A DNA stretch of 56,432 nucleotides from Cudoniella acicularis (Eukaryota; Ascomycota; Leotiomycetes; Helotiales; Helotiaceae). The stretch's first letter is position 1, and each line of letters opens with the position of its first letter. This document shows, one piece after another, positions 1-12,489 of the stretch. The notes beneath the pieces are model-generated. The model was not told the origin of the DNA and searched no databases. It was given only the letters and a program-made list of their open reading frames with translations. The position numbers were made by a program, and so were the translations under genes. The DNA is taken from positions 1-56,432 of the forward strand of contig JAAMPI010000173.1 of the NCBI GenBank assembly GCA_013054445.1. Reading direction: 5' to 3'.

Positions 1-240
1 TATAAGGAAGTGGCATATAGAGAGGGGAGAGGGTAGTGAGAGCAGGGAAGAGGAGAGAGATAAAGGGGNCGTCTAATCAGTCTTTATATTATTTCCTTTT
101 GTTATTATTAGGGCCAGACCCTCACTGTCACCTAGAATACTTGGATTACTACCTTTTATAAATACTCTTGACTCGCTAGGGCTTGAAACCCAGCCGTCCT
201 ACTATAGTCTCTGACTTATAAAGGACGTAAAAAGGATAAA
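1..240. other. Purine-rich left edge, no gene seen
   Basis: The first 70 bases are GA-rich on the plus strand. They are followed by AT-rich sequence ending in a short run of ATCA units near 240-253. I see no coding frame here. The simple repeat sits where the phospholipase relic to the right stops being readable, so it may mark a breakpoint. Confidence 0.5.
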
Positions 241-1700
241 TCAATCAATCAATTTAAAAACTCTAAGGTTATCTCTATAGATCTCTAAAGAAGGCTTCCC
301 CCGGTTACGGCTAGATTACTTAAAAAGTTCTCGTAGCCGGCTTTCGACCTTATTAATAAAGCCACTTCGAAGGATTATATCTCGAGATCCTTTAAAGGCT
401 ATCACTCTAGACTCACTCACCTGGTAAAATACGTCCCTATATAAGGTCCGAAACACGTCCTTAGGCTCAAACACTAGATCGAAAATTAGATTTTATAAAT
501 ATTCGGAGAAGTGATTATAGCTTACTATAAGTGTCTAGAGGATAATTGTCTAAGAGGATGCTCGAAGCGATAATAGGGACTATAAACTCAGTTAGCTCCT
601 TTACTAACTTTATATACTTTAAGAAGATAGATAGATGTTTAGCCAAGTCTTTAATAATAGGATTATACTTCCTTAAGGCCTTAATAAAATCGAATAGGCC
701 CTCGGAGGTTTAAGAAAAGTAATCGCAAGCGTATCGGAAAAGAGTAGCGAAATACGTTATAGAGAATAAGGTACGGGCGTCTTCTTTATTCCTCTATACT
801 TTATCCGATCTATTTAAGAGACACTCCTTTAGGCGTCTATATCGAGCTTTAGAAGAGACTTTATAATCTAGGAGAAGAGCGACGACTTAAATGTCCGAGA
901 TCTGTTTAGATAGCTCGTATATCGTTTCCTCTTTTAGTAACTAGAGAAAGGCCTTTCTAGCCTCCTTCTCTTCGTAGGCTCCTAGACGTATCTTATCGGT
1001 CACGATGATTACTTTAAGATACGTGCTTCTTAGAAGCGTCGACGACTAGCCTTTCTCTAGCTATACGGCTAAGCGGCGCGCGATCTGTCTAAAACCACTA
1101 AGGTTAGTAGAAAAGAAGTAAAAGACGTCTATAAAGGGTAAAAGGAGGTAGGAATAAATACTATCTATAGTTCTATCTAGAGTAATACGCGAGTCTACTA
1201 TAGGTCTTAGTAAGGCTCGTCTTATTGTTTCGTAACATTTCTCTACCGAAGGTACTTTAGTCCTTAAGCCCTATTTAGGGAAGTCACTATCCGTAATAAG
1301 GATAGGCCTACTATAGAAAATACTAGAGGCGTTAAGGTAAAGATATATTTCGCCGGTATATCGTTTACTTCTAAACTTCCGAACCTTCTTTGTTCCGAAT
1401 AGCTCTTAAAGAGCTAGTGACTTTAATATATTGCCGATTAGTACGAAAAGGCTAGGCTATTACGTGTCTAGGTCCTATAAGTAATAAGTAAGCGTCTAAA
1501 GCCTATCAGATTTAAAAAAGGAAATCTTATTACTATATATCTTAAAGCTAAGCTAGTGGCTATAGTTATAGCGCTTTATAGTTAATAAAGTAACTAGGTA
1601 CTAGAAGTAAAGATATTACTTTTTAAGATAAATAATATAAGATTTATATAACGAAGATAAAAAGGGGAATCGAAATAAGCTCTTAGGCGAAGCCAAATTC
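240..1700 (-). pseudogene. Relic of patatin-like phospholipase (FabD/lysophospholipase-like), N-terminal part
   Basis: Read on the minus strand, one frame stays interpretable for over 1 kb. It contains motifs I associate with the long N-terminal region that precedes the patatin domain in large fungal phospholipases: TGEIYLYLNASSIF, LLPFIDVFYFFSTNL, a VIIVTDKI strand, ARTLFSITYFATLFRYACDYF and FDFIKALRKYNPIIKDLAKHL. Interrupting codons are TAG/TAA where Gln or Trp fits, as RIP produces. The catalytic GGGxRG and GxSxG patatin motifs are absent, because the readable part ends near position 240. The family is thought to act in lipid hydrolysis and in NLR-type defence proteins, but this copy is dead. 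Assignment rests on remembered family pattern, not a search; the alternative is an unrelated NLR-associated protein. Confidence 0.55.
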
Positions 1701-4300
1701 GGCTCCTAGTTAAGATCACTAGTAGGCCTTATCTATTTTAAGAAATATAGTAGCTAGAATAAGACCCTTTTAGAAGAGAGCTAAAATTAGATCTAAGAAT
1801 ACCGAATTAGCTTAATAATCCCGGTAAATATACTTATAGAGTCTTAAACCTGCCTATATCGTATCGGTAGATTTAAGTATTATAGGGAAAAAAAAACGCT
1901 TTTATAATAGATCACTAACGTTCTTCGAAATTTAGACACTCTTAATAGTCTACTCCGGCCTCGAGTTCTTCGACTCTAAGACATATTTGTTTTCGTTATA
2001 ATAAGTCCCGATCGAAGAGATATTATAATTATTATCCCCTACTACTAGGCCAGGTTTCGGAACCTAATATCTACTTAAGATCAAAGTGCGTAACGGCAAT
2101 TAATAATATCCTAAGACCGCTATATTAGGTGATTATATACGAGACCTATTATTACTACTATTCTAGTTCGGGGCTAGAAGAACCGCCGCTAAGTTATACC
2201 GCTAGGGAATTACGACGGGATCTCTCTCCTATACGGGAGGAGTCACCTCCTCCGAGGGACATCAGTTCCGGGCCGGAAGAAACCTCTTTAAATTATACGA
2301 CTAGTAAACTATCCGGGGAAAGTTCTCTAGCTAAACGAGTAGAATTACTAGACAATAGGTGTTCGAGAAGACAGGCATTTAGGAGGCTCTCTTAAATACC
2401 GGAGGAATTACTACCTCCGGTAAATTTCCTAAACAAGCCTACGTTATAGAAAACGAAGTAGGAGGTAAGAGGATTAGATAGACGGATAGCTCGTATATAT
2501 TATAATATAAGATTTATTTCCCTAAAAATTACTTTATTATTATATAACTACTTAGGCGTATAATAATATAATAAACTTAATAATAGAAGCTTAAGATAAT
2601 ATCGCTATAGTTAAAATATAATTAAATTATCTTACGATATTAAAATACTAACCTTTATCCTATTTCCCGTACTTCCTTAAAGCGGTTATTCTACTACTAT
2701 TTATACTAATTTAAATAAATATAGACATAGTTTTTCTTTCTACTCTATCGATAAGTACTAAGCCACGCACCGCCTTACCTTATCGGTTTATACTAAAATC
2801 ATAATCAATTGAGCTTTAAAGCTTATAATACTCGATTAGAGCCTATTAGAGATTTTAGATAACCAGTCTTACCTCTTCTAGGAGATATAATTCCCCCCCC
2901 TTACTTTGTCCGCTAGTACGCAAGCTTATACCTTAATCGGTCATTTTCCTTATTCCTTTACTTAATCATCTTAAAGAGACTAGGAGTCTAAGCGATTCTA
3001 GGGGCTAGCAGGCTTTTACTAGTAGCCTTAGTTGCTACTGACGTCTCTTCGTTACGGGCAATTTTAGTGTCGATAGGGATAGGGTCGGACACCGGGAACA
3101 TAAGACGCGATTTTAGCCTCCTGACTTTATATATGTCTATTTTCTTATAAGTTTATAATTGATCTAAGTTTTAGTTTAGCGTATACGATATCTTTTATAA
3201 TCCCCTTACCCTATTAAGATAACTATACTACGTCCTTAGAGGAGCTAGTTCTAGCTCCGAGTATATTTTTAGCATCGGTTAAGTCTTAAGGATCTTATTT
3301 AGGCTCTATGATCTTATTGCCTGACATCTATAAAAATAAGCGAAGACTACGGCTTACTCTCTTATGACTTTTTAATCCGCTAATATTAGCGTAGCTCTTA
3401 TATTATAAACTTTTAAATCCTCTCTATCTTATCACTCTATCCTTATCGGGCATTAAATATACCGTTACCGGGGAGTAGGTATAACTCTAAGAGCATATAG
3501 ATTTAGTACTTTTTTTAATTCTCTTACCGAATCTAATTTTAGCTCTATAAGTCTAGTTCGAGTTCGGATAGTCAGGGATTTGATACGTGATAGAACGGTA
3601 ATATATAATAAGGAAGGTATAATCAGTACTTATTCCGAATTATAGCCTATTAATATAAATAAATTATAAAGTCTAGTCTAGATACTATAAAAAGAGAANG
3701 AAAAAAGAAAAAGGAAGGAAAAGGAAAACAAAAAAAGAGAGTATAGTATAATTGTTTACTAGTTATAACTTCCGTATTCTTAAAGGTATAAAAACATAGC
3801 CTAGACGTTTCCCTCCCTATCCTTTATACTTTCACGTTAAACCTTACTACCTAAACGCCTGTCGTTTCCCTAAGCCGAATAGAGACGATATTCTAGCTCT
3901 TTAAGATCAATTGTCTTATCCTATATTTGCCGAACAATCACACGAATCTTATCACTAGTCTCGTTGTTTATATATACTATGTTCTTATGTTTTAGTAGAG
4001 ATATTAGTATAAGAGCGGATATAAAACTTACGGGAAACGACGGTACGACCCTCTCTACCTTTAATCTTAGATCGGATAAGCGTTTCGGTATTTATACCGT
4101 CATATGTCATTTTGATTCGCGTCTTAAGACGAGCGACGTCTCCCGGCTCCGTTTGGTTAGAAATATAATTACCGAGGACAAAAAGCTAGATATCGAGTAT
4201 CTATTATACGGTTAATAATAATGTTTTAAAAAATATATAAGTAGATCAAACCCTATTAATATCTCTTTTAAGTAGTTCTATTATTATGTTAGTAACCTAG
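1700..4300. other. RIP-mutated DNA without assigned gene; includes a small duplicated ORF
   Basis: The plus frame at 2129-2395 (88 codons, GTG-initiated) contains an imperfect duplication with a 99-bp period, starting at 2165 and 2264, that encodes SSG(L/P)EE..L.YT twice. A second open stretch lies at 3964-4215 on plus. A minus frame around 3600-2950 can be followed through Gln-type stops. None of these matches a family I recognise. Base composition is RIP-like throughout. Confidence 0.4.
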
Positions 4301-6640
4301 GCTAAATATACTTTTTGACTAGTTAGTAAGAATCTTTAGTAGTAAGAGTTAGAACACTTACTTTTAGAGTCTAGCTCTTAAAAGACGACAATCCTTCGAT
4401 TCTTTTCTCCGGAATTATAGTACCCCTCTAAGAGCTATATAATATACGGCAGCTAGCCTGCTATTCTAATACCGGTGGCGAATAAGAGGATAGTGCCGTA
4501 TGATTTAAGATCTAGTTCTTTTCTATATAGCCTTTTAATTATAGCTCTTATCTCGTTACGTTAATCGATATTATTCGTAGTATAACGGAACAGGTCCTGC
4601 GTAAATCCCTTTATCTTTTCTATAATAAGAATAATAATATCCCTTTTAGTATCTCGATACCACTAAGACATAAAAAAGGGGTACGATTAAACGAACGAGG
4701 TATAGCTTACACCTAGGATACTAAGGTATATATATTAGCCGGCTCGGCGTCGCTATAGTCTCGACAGGCGAACGTATATATAGACAGTATCCGACACAGG
4801 TGTGTCCCTCTTCTTAGTCTTATAAGTTATTATTTATACTATTGCCCGGTTAAAGGGCTTTCTATACTTGATGTTACGGTAGAGGGTCTATCCGAACCGG
4901 AAGGCACCTATAGCTATCTAGAGGCAAATTATAGCGAATAAGTATACTATCGGCGCCTTCTAGAGATCCTTCGACGCGCTATATAGATATATCGCTACTA
5001 TTAGTATAGCGGTAAGAATCAGATAAAGCTTTTAAAAAATCTTATAGAAACGTCGGCGTATATATATTATAGAAGAGAATAGCAGGACCGCGCTAACAGC
5101 GGTAGCCTTTATAAGCGTTAGCTCTCGATAAAGTAACGAAACAGAGATGACTTACTACTAGCTTAGCTATCCTAGATATGTTATATATATTAATATATTA
5201 AGAAGACAAGGCCGCTGCTATATAGACCAGGCCCTTAGCTATAACAACGCTTCCTAGTCACTCGTATATACTAGTAGAGGCGCTTAGCCTTACCCTGAAA
5301 ATGCTAGCTATAGGGTTTATACGTTCTCTTAAAGCTAGTAGTATTAGGTTGATTATATATAGTAAAGCAGAACGTCTTACTAGGCTTACGATATCTTTTA
5401 CCCTAATAGTAATATAAATAGTATTTCCTATTAGGAATAATACTACTAATATTATATTAACCCGTATTGTCGAAAATCTTATATATCGGTTAAAGCCTCT
5501 TATAGAAAAACGAATTTAGGGGCAAAACAAATGCTTAAAGAAGTAAGAAATCTTTATAATCAGATAGGAAGCGTAGAATAAAACCACGAGGCCTCTAAGG
5601 GCTATAATATACTACTATATAATGTCTATAGCTAAGTTTATAAGACTCGACGGACGGGGCACGCTCGTCTCTCTTAGCTTCTTATATTTAACATATATCG
5701 GACTATTTTCTAACTAAGATCTATTTTAGGGTTGCCTTAAAAAAAGACTATAGTGCCGGAAATGGCCCCTCTTATACTACGAATAATCAGCCTTACCGTG
5801 ATCACCTTTTCTCGATTTAAGACAACATCCTCTAAGTTATATAAATCTCTTTCTTTAAAAGCTTCTAGACTATTATAACGGATCAGACGAGGAAAGAACG
5901 GAACACGTAACGAAGGAAACGGAGATAGGGTATAGAACACAAAGCTTACGAAATAGGAAAACTATACGGACTCGAGGTAGTACTACTTATATATAACCCC
6001 GAAAATAGCGAGTTCTATACCTTTAGAACTACGGATCGAATTCGGTAGAATATAGATTAGATTATAAATATGCTCTTAGAAGTTATGTTCTATATACTAA
6101 CATATTAATAGCTTGCGTATCTAAAATCCTAGAACAAGCTTCCTAAAGATATAGAGAAGGGTATGTCGAAGAGACATTCGAGTTCCGTACGAAGGAATAG
6201 ATTAAGACGAGCGGGGAGAGAGGCTATATCTCGTAGAGTGACTCTAGAAGGCGCGGTTTTAAAGGACCAAGATCTACCCGAAAGAAGGATAATACCGTTT
6301 CTGCCGGACCCGCTATCCTTTGATCTGTTAGTGAGTATAGAACAATAGCACGGCCTGTCGTATAGCCAGGGTACGCTATCAAAAAGCACTAGGCAAGATA
6401 GGGCGAGTGGTTCGAATCTTTCTGTTTAGTATATGATTTAGTTCTACTTTTATAGTTAATATATAAGAAGGGGTTTGCCTTATATATATAAATACTACGA
6501 TTAAAAGAAATCTTAAAACTAATATCTTTAATATAGGTATATTAGATGATTTCTTTTAAATCCCGTCTACTAAACTCTTAGACAGGACTTGATAGCCAGA
6601 ACCGCTACGATAAGATAGCTAGCACGTTAAGTTTTAGACA
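4300..6640. other. RIP-mutated DNA, no gene assigned
   Basis: The sequence is dense in TA and poor in CA/TG. A plus frame around 5090-5330 gives sensible composition between Gln/Trp-type stops but no recognisable family. The opposed ORFs at 5737-5940 and 6129-6389 overlap plus-strand frames and show no domain, so I leave them unassigned. Position 6405-6420 has a GGTTCGAATC string like a tRNA T-loop, but no cloverleaf surrounds it. Confidence 0.4.
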
Positions 6641-7380
6641 CGCTACTAGCGAAACTCTTATAGTCAATACTCTGATAAATAGCCCGCTTAAGGCAACAAT
6701 ACTAAGTGATCAATTCGAGAAATACGCTTTTATAAAGCGTATAGAATCCGAACTAGGATTTAAGGAGATTATAACGTTCCCTTAAAGACTTAGTATACCC
6801 GCCTTACTTGACGTAGGTCGACGGACCTAGATCGAACGAACTAGAAAGATCGCTATCTTAGTATTTTGCCTCGACTCTTCTTATACTAGTTATACCGACT
6901 TGGTTTACGGCGGTATACTAGCTACTCTAATAGACGAGGGCTACGCGGAATTCTATAGTAGAGGCGCCGTAGCTCTCTACCTATTAACGAAATACCTAGG
7001 CGTAGAGTTCGAAAANCTATCTCCTATTAGGGAAGTCTTTATCGCTAAAGTTTCTATATTATAGTTGTTTCCGCTTACCGTTAACGACTCGAGAGAGGTA
7101 TAGGTAAAGTGTAAAGTATTAGTTCTACGGGGCGAAGATAAAGTGATTTAGGTAGTCATAGCCAACGTACTGTTTATCTTCTACGAAAGACTTCTTAAGA
7201 TACTAAATTACGAAGAAGCGTATAGAAGTATCGAGGATTTGTTTATATATAGGGGAGATAAACCTACGCGTGGCGTTACTCCGGTGGGTATACCTAGAGG
7301 CAAGTAGAGCGTCTTAGTTCTTATTTCTATAGTATTGGTAGCGGGATTTTTAGTGTTATATAACGATAAGACGCGAGCTT
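6640..7380 (+). pseudogene. Possible relic of a 4HBT/hotdog thioesterase-like gene
   Basis: A plus frame reads through Gln/Trp-type stops. Near 6890-6950 it includes DLVYGGILATLIDEGYAEF, which resembles the (A/V)HGG..A.L.D(E/D) signature of hotdog-fold thioesterases; here His is Tyr, the change expected from CAT to TAT under RIP. It is followed at the right spacing by strands such as KVLVLRG and VIQVVIANVLF. A hydrophobic helix (about 7317-7360) follows. The family hydrolyses acyl-CoA thioesters. One N lies at 7016. The call depends mainly on one motif, so an unrelated relic cannot be excluded. Confidence 0.4.
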
Positions 7381-10030
7381 AGTAAGTAGTCTTATTATTT
7401 AAATTAATTAGTTTATTTTAACCTAGTCATATAGTAATTAAGTATCGCTACGGCTTTCGGGTAACTTACTATAAAACAAATACTCTAGTCTATCGAGTCT
7501 TTCTTATAATAAAAATTGATTATAGGCATACGCTATTCCGGATACCGACTCTACTCAATCTTAAACTGTGCCGTAGTGTGCTTCTTGACAATCCCTACTA
7601 GCATTTCCTTTTTACCGTCTACCTAAGCCTATCTTAAAATTATAACGATAAGCGTAAACGTCTCGAGGCGAGGGAATAAACGAATAAAGGCCGGTCTTAC
7701 TTGCCGAGACCGCTACGACTAGTACGGCTCTAATCCCTAGTCTATTTAGAGAGAGCGGAGGTAGGTACTTATAAGATCGAGGTTAAAATAGACTGTGTTA
7801 TAATAAGCAGTAGGTCAGTTTAGAGGGAGGTTAAACAAACATTGACGCCGAATATAGATTATATCTAGCTTATAGTAAAAGAAGAAGGGCCGGACATCTA
7901 TAATATATCGATATATAGAAGCTACGACTAGTCCGTCCGTATTCCTTAAAAACTCTCTTCGAGCCTTAGAGCTAGCCTAGAGCGTAGCTGGTATTTTACG
8001 GACGAATTCCTATTTTAACTTCGAATTGTTCTAGGCCTACTCGATTATATAAGGTCCTAGAAGAGCGAGGCCCTAGATTCTTAGTCGAAGCTCTTTTAGA
8101 AATCGAGGGAAACAAAGGAAAGTTTATATAGGATTCTCTATACCTTAGGATAAGAGGTTAGAGTTTAAATGATCTAAAGGACGTAAATATTATAAAGGTA
8201 CTATCTTAATAGAGATTAGGCAGATCGGTATTGACCTTATGTTTCCTCTGCCGTTAATAGCAAGTCGCCTTAAGAATTGCCTAAAGGATAGCTTACGTCT
8301 GTTAGTAAGAGTAGAATTCTTCTACGTTTGACGATATAGATATAGAGGATTAGGAAAAGAGGGGTTCGCGCTAGTTTTTCGTAGGGCTCGGATTTGCCTA
8401 CGAATAGCGCGATCTTATTCACTAATAGAGTTCTAGATTAGCTCTATAAGGCATATATCTTATAAGAAACAGCTAGCGAAGGTTGATATTATCTAAATTC
8501 TGACCTCTAGCGAAAGAGAACATTATATTCCCGCCCGTTAGGTGCCGTAATATTTATAAAAGAAATCTACTCTACTCTACTCGAAATAGATAAGTTTTTT
8601 AGCGGCTACGGTATAGCTAAAACACTAGTCAGTATAGCCTATAACGTGCGCTCTATAGTCATTCGTCTAAGTTACTATAAAGGAATAAGTCGTTATACGG
8701 CTTATACTAGATTGTTAGGTCTAGTAATCTTATAAGGAAGGTTCGTTTATACTACGGAGCTAGGTTTACTTGGGTAGAGTAGGGCCGATTCACGGCTTCG
8801 GAAGGGTTACGTACGCGCGGAAGAGGAGGGACGGCTTTGCTTACCACTAGCGTATCTACTCGGCGCTTATATTACTATAAGGGAGTGATAGTCGACCCTA
8901 AAGGTGACGATTCGTCTAGGTTTCGGCTGTGCTATAATACTATAGGAACATCCTACTTCTTACCTTCTAGAGGTGTGTATAACCCGTAATTTTTTTCTAG
9001 ATTCTTAGTAATAACGGATCGTCTGATCTTTAATAAGGTTTTTCTCGGATTTGTCGAGCTATTAGTAGGGCTAGACGCCTATAGTAGATCTTTCGCCCGT
9101 TCGATATAAAAAGGGACTTCTTACGCTACGTATAAACTTAAAATCAACGTTTAAAAAAATAGTTAAATATAATATTATTAGACGAGAGCGAAGGGAAGCA
9201 AGTCCTATATTATCCTAATAACTTATAAGATATCTAATCAGATTAGTGCCCTAATAGACACCGCTAGCTTTCTCTTCTCCGCTAGCCAACCCGAATCTAC
9301 CGATAATGTTTTCTTAGTAACTATCACCCTCTATCCCTCTCGTTCTATTAGTCTCGTCCTCGTTTTCCTCGTAGATAGTTTTAAGGAAGCGGCTATACGC
9401 CGGGTCAACTTTTACGGAATCCTCGCTAACGAAGTCCTCGCGGGAAATCGAAGCGTAGATCGTACTTAAAGTCGATACCTGTTATATAGCTATTAGTACG
9501 GCGGCCTAGGATTCGGACCAAATATATATATATCTCTCGCTACGCGCCCTTTATAGTCAATAAAATCGCTTTAACGCTTCCTACTACTAGTATTAGATAG
9601 GGGTGTTTAGATAGCTCGCCGACCCGTAAGAGGAACGAGGGACTTCGATTTTATAGGTTAAATCTATACGATAGATTTAGATATTAATATCTTATAGTTA
9701 AGATTTGTTACGAATTTAGTAGTAAGCGATAAGATCAAAACTTAGAGGCTATAAGCGTCCTTAAATAGCTTAATTCCTATATTTTAGTGCGTAAGCCTAG
9801 ATAAGACGTCGGATAAGATCTTAGATGATCTCTAGATAGGTATAGTGACTGGCTTACTAGATCCTAGATCACTAGCTTACCTAGTCTATAGGATCCTTAA
9901 TCATACTATCTACCTTTAAACACTATTATCTATATGCTTAGGGTTAGGGGCATATGGCTAATAGGGCTTGTCAACACGTTCGTTAAGACCTTAGTTACCG
10001 TGTCGTAGGTAGAGCTAGATCTACCTAGGT
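7380..10030. other. RIP-mutated DNA with traceable but unassigned frames
   Basis: 7380-9200 gives no family in either strand. From about 9235 to 9970 the plus strand has a long frame interrupted only by TAA/TAG codons, with stretches such as NVFLVTITLYPSRSISLV and NFYGILANEVLAGNRSV. That continuity suggests a former gene, but I do not recognise it. Confidence 0.35.
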
Positions 10031-10189
10031 CAGAATCTTCTCGAAAATAGACTGTTCTAGTCGTACCGATCTCCTTAGTAGAGAAGAAATTGTTATATAG
10101 GTCGAAAGTTATAATATACTAATAGTATTCGTAAGAGAGTCGTCGCCGAAGCGAGCCTTATATAAACTATTAAATTTTACGCTTAATAA

Positions 10190-11110
10190 GAGGCTTAGCC
10201 TAACAACCGACACTATAGCGGAAGATAACTTTTAAAATCAAGCTTGCCTAGATTATATGGCTTTCGATTCCTATCTTAACGAAACAACGACATTTAACTT
10301 AATAACTAACACTATAACAGACGAGATCTTTAATATTATTCGTAACCTAGTTTATCTAGATTCTATATCTTACGATTCCTATTTTAACGGACTAATAGCT
10401 CTTAATACCGTGACGGACGACATTATAGCGAACACTAACTTTAATGTTATTCTAAGCCAAGTTTGCCCTTACGATTCTTATTTCGACGACCTAATAACAC
10501 TTAATATTAAGGCGGGCAACGGAGTTTTCTTCGAATATATAATATACGACTCCGATAGCGACGAACTATTAACACTTAACACCGAGGCGGACAACTAAAT
10601 TTTCCCTGACGGTGACGAGCTATTAACACTTAACTTGGCTAATACTATTACGGATAACACCTTTGATATTTAAAACCCGATCTCCCCTGACTTTAACGAA
10701 CTAACGACCTAAGGGTTTTAAACCTAGAAAAAGAGTTAGGATAAGAAGATACTTCTAGTATAATAGAAACGCGAAGGAAAAGACTAAGAGGATATAATAA
10801 AGTCTTTTAAGAAAATAAAAACTCGAAATAGTAATACGCGAAAGTCGATATTATAGAGAGCTAATAGCGAGGTCAGTTTAATTCGTCTTAAAAGGCTAAA
10901 TATAAGAGCTAATCTTAATAACAAAACAGATCGAGGCCTTAAGAAAGGCAGCTATAGCTAACCGAGAAAGTAAAACGGATCGTCTAAAAGATTTAATATT
11001 ATCCTATATACTAAGGGACGCGGTCCGGGTTAACTATAATAGTTCTTAGGCCCGTATATCGGAATCTATAAAAAATTACGGGAGCGAAAGGAAGTGGTCC
11101 TTATATAGAG
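10190..11110 (+). pseudogene. Repeat-containing hypothetical protein, RIP copy 1
   Basis: Homologue of the minus-strand gene at 55151-56050. The best open part is 10257-10598 (113 codons), with repeated (C/Y)DSYF(D/N)..(I/M).LN units. Relative to copy 2 it has more Gln-to-stop and Met-to-Ile changes (for example the TLN-repeat codons and the segment after 10590). It shares the intron region and the downstream coiled-coil-like exon of copy 2 but is more damaged. No function is recognised. Confidence 0.7.
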
Positions 11111-11659
11111 TGAAGTATGTATAGAATCATAGTGTTTCGGGCTTGTTCTTATATATTCTATTACGTTAACGTATATTATTCTAGGCTATTCTAATTTAAA
11201 TATATACGGAGATATTATTCGAGTAATAGACAATTATTTCTAATATCTATTTTGATTTAAATATAATTAATATAAGAGGGGCATATTTAAGACATTAAGT
11301 ACTACTTGAACTAACTAGGCGAGATAGTATACTACTAAGTTTACGAAATAAACTGGCTATAGTATTGACTATTTTTTATTCTTTAAAAGTGACGACCTAT
11401 AAGTGTTTATAATAGAAATCAACTGATTTCTTATAGACGAAAGAAATAACCCTTACCCCTTTCCCTCCCCTAAGAATAAAAAAAAACACACTAGACGACT
11501 AAGTTTTTATTTCTTCTTTTAGACTAAATATCGTAAAATAACTCTAGAAGAAGTGTCGAGAGCTTCGAACTCTATTTCGTAGGAAACCTAAACAAGAAAT
11601 TAACGTCTTATTATAATATCTCGTTTTTACGGGTATCGGTAGCCTGACTCTAATTAAGT

Positions 11660-12411
11660 TAAAAGTACGTAGGAATATAAGAGAGCCGTTAGCGACTTAG
11701 GATTTTATTTATATAAGGGTTTGAATCTTTATATCCGTAGGATAATTCGAGGTCGGTTATTAGAAAACCTAGGTAGCTTATATTAAATAGGCTTATTATA
11801 TCCTCTTCCCGCTTACTTGTCTCGTAGAAGTATATTATTAATAGAACTAGGGCAATATAATCTCCGTATTAATACCCCGTAGGAAAAACTAGGTGATACG
11901 GTTATTACTAGTATAAAGGATATATATAGTATACGAAAAGAAGAGGCGTTCGAGATCCTTCTCGCTCTAATAAGGGCCTAAACATCAGGTCTTCTATCGC
12001 TAGTTTATACTAGTTTTATAAGATTCTTAGAGGTGATTAGTAATAGATACTCTCTAGGATTTTCTTATACTAAACACTCTCCTTCTGATCTTATTAATAT
12101 TATAGCCCTATAGGTATCTAAGGTAGTAAGGCTAAAGACGACTCCGCCCTTCTCTCGAGATCTTCGAGGCGTCTCTTGATCTTCTTACCTACCCTTTAGA
12201 TCAACTATAGGTTTCTATAGAGTTTATAGAATTACTTACGGTAGTTCCTTTAGGCAATTCTATTCTAAATCTTCCTACGCTTAGCTATATTCGAGATCTT
12301 AGTCTAGTCTTTATCTGGATTTATAGAGCTACTAAAAGCACTAATAGTGCTATGGCCGGGGCTATGCCTCGACGTCGTAGCTGTTAAGTCTGAGTAGCTT
12401 TGCCTAGACAT
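11660..12411 (-). pseudogene. bZIP transcription factor, RIP copy 1
   Basis: Degraded homologue of the bZIP gene at 53842-54584. The initiating ATG (12411-12409) survives. Within the basic region the DW of DWTKIS has become D-stop (TGG to TAG), the Met of NMAERRK has become Ile (ATA) and Gln of KIQNR has become a stop. All are C-to-T or G-to-A changes in CA/TG context compared with copy 2. It faces the hypothetical gene of the same module, as in copy 2. Confidence 0.75.
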
Positions 12412-12489
12412 TTGGGATATTTTATGATTAATATACGAGGATACGATAGAAACGATAAAATCTTTAGAGTGATAGGGACTAAAGAAGGG

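Noticed and set aside
6395..6425. tRNA-like T-loop GGTTCGAATC
   Set aside because: No matching anticodon or acceptor stems around it.
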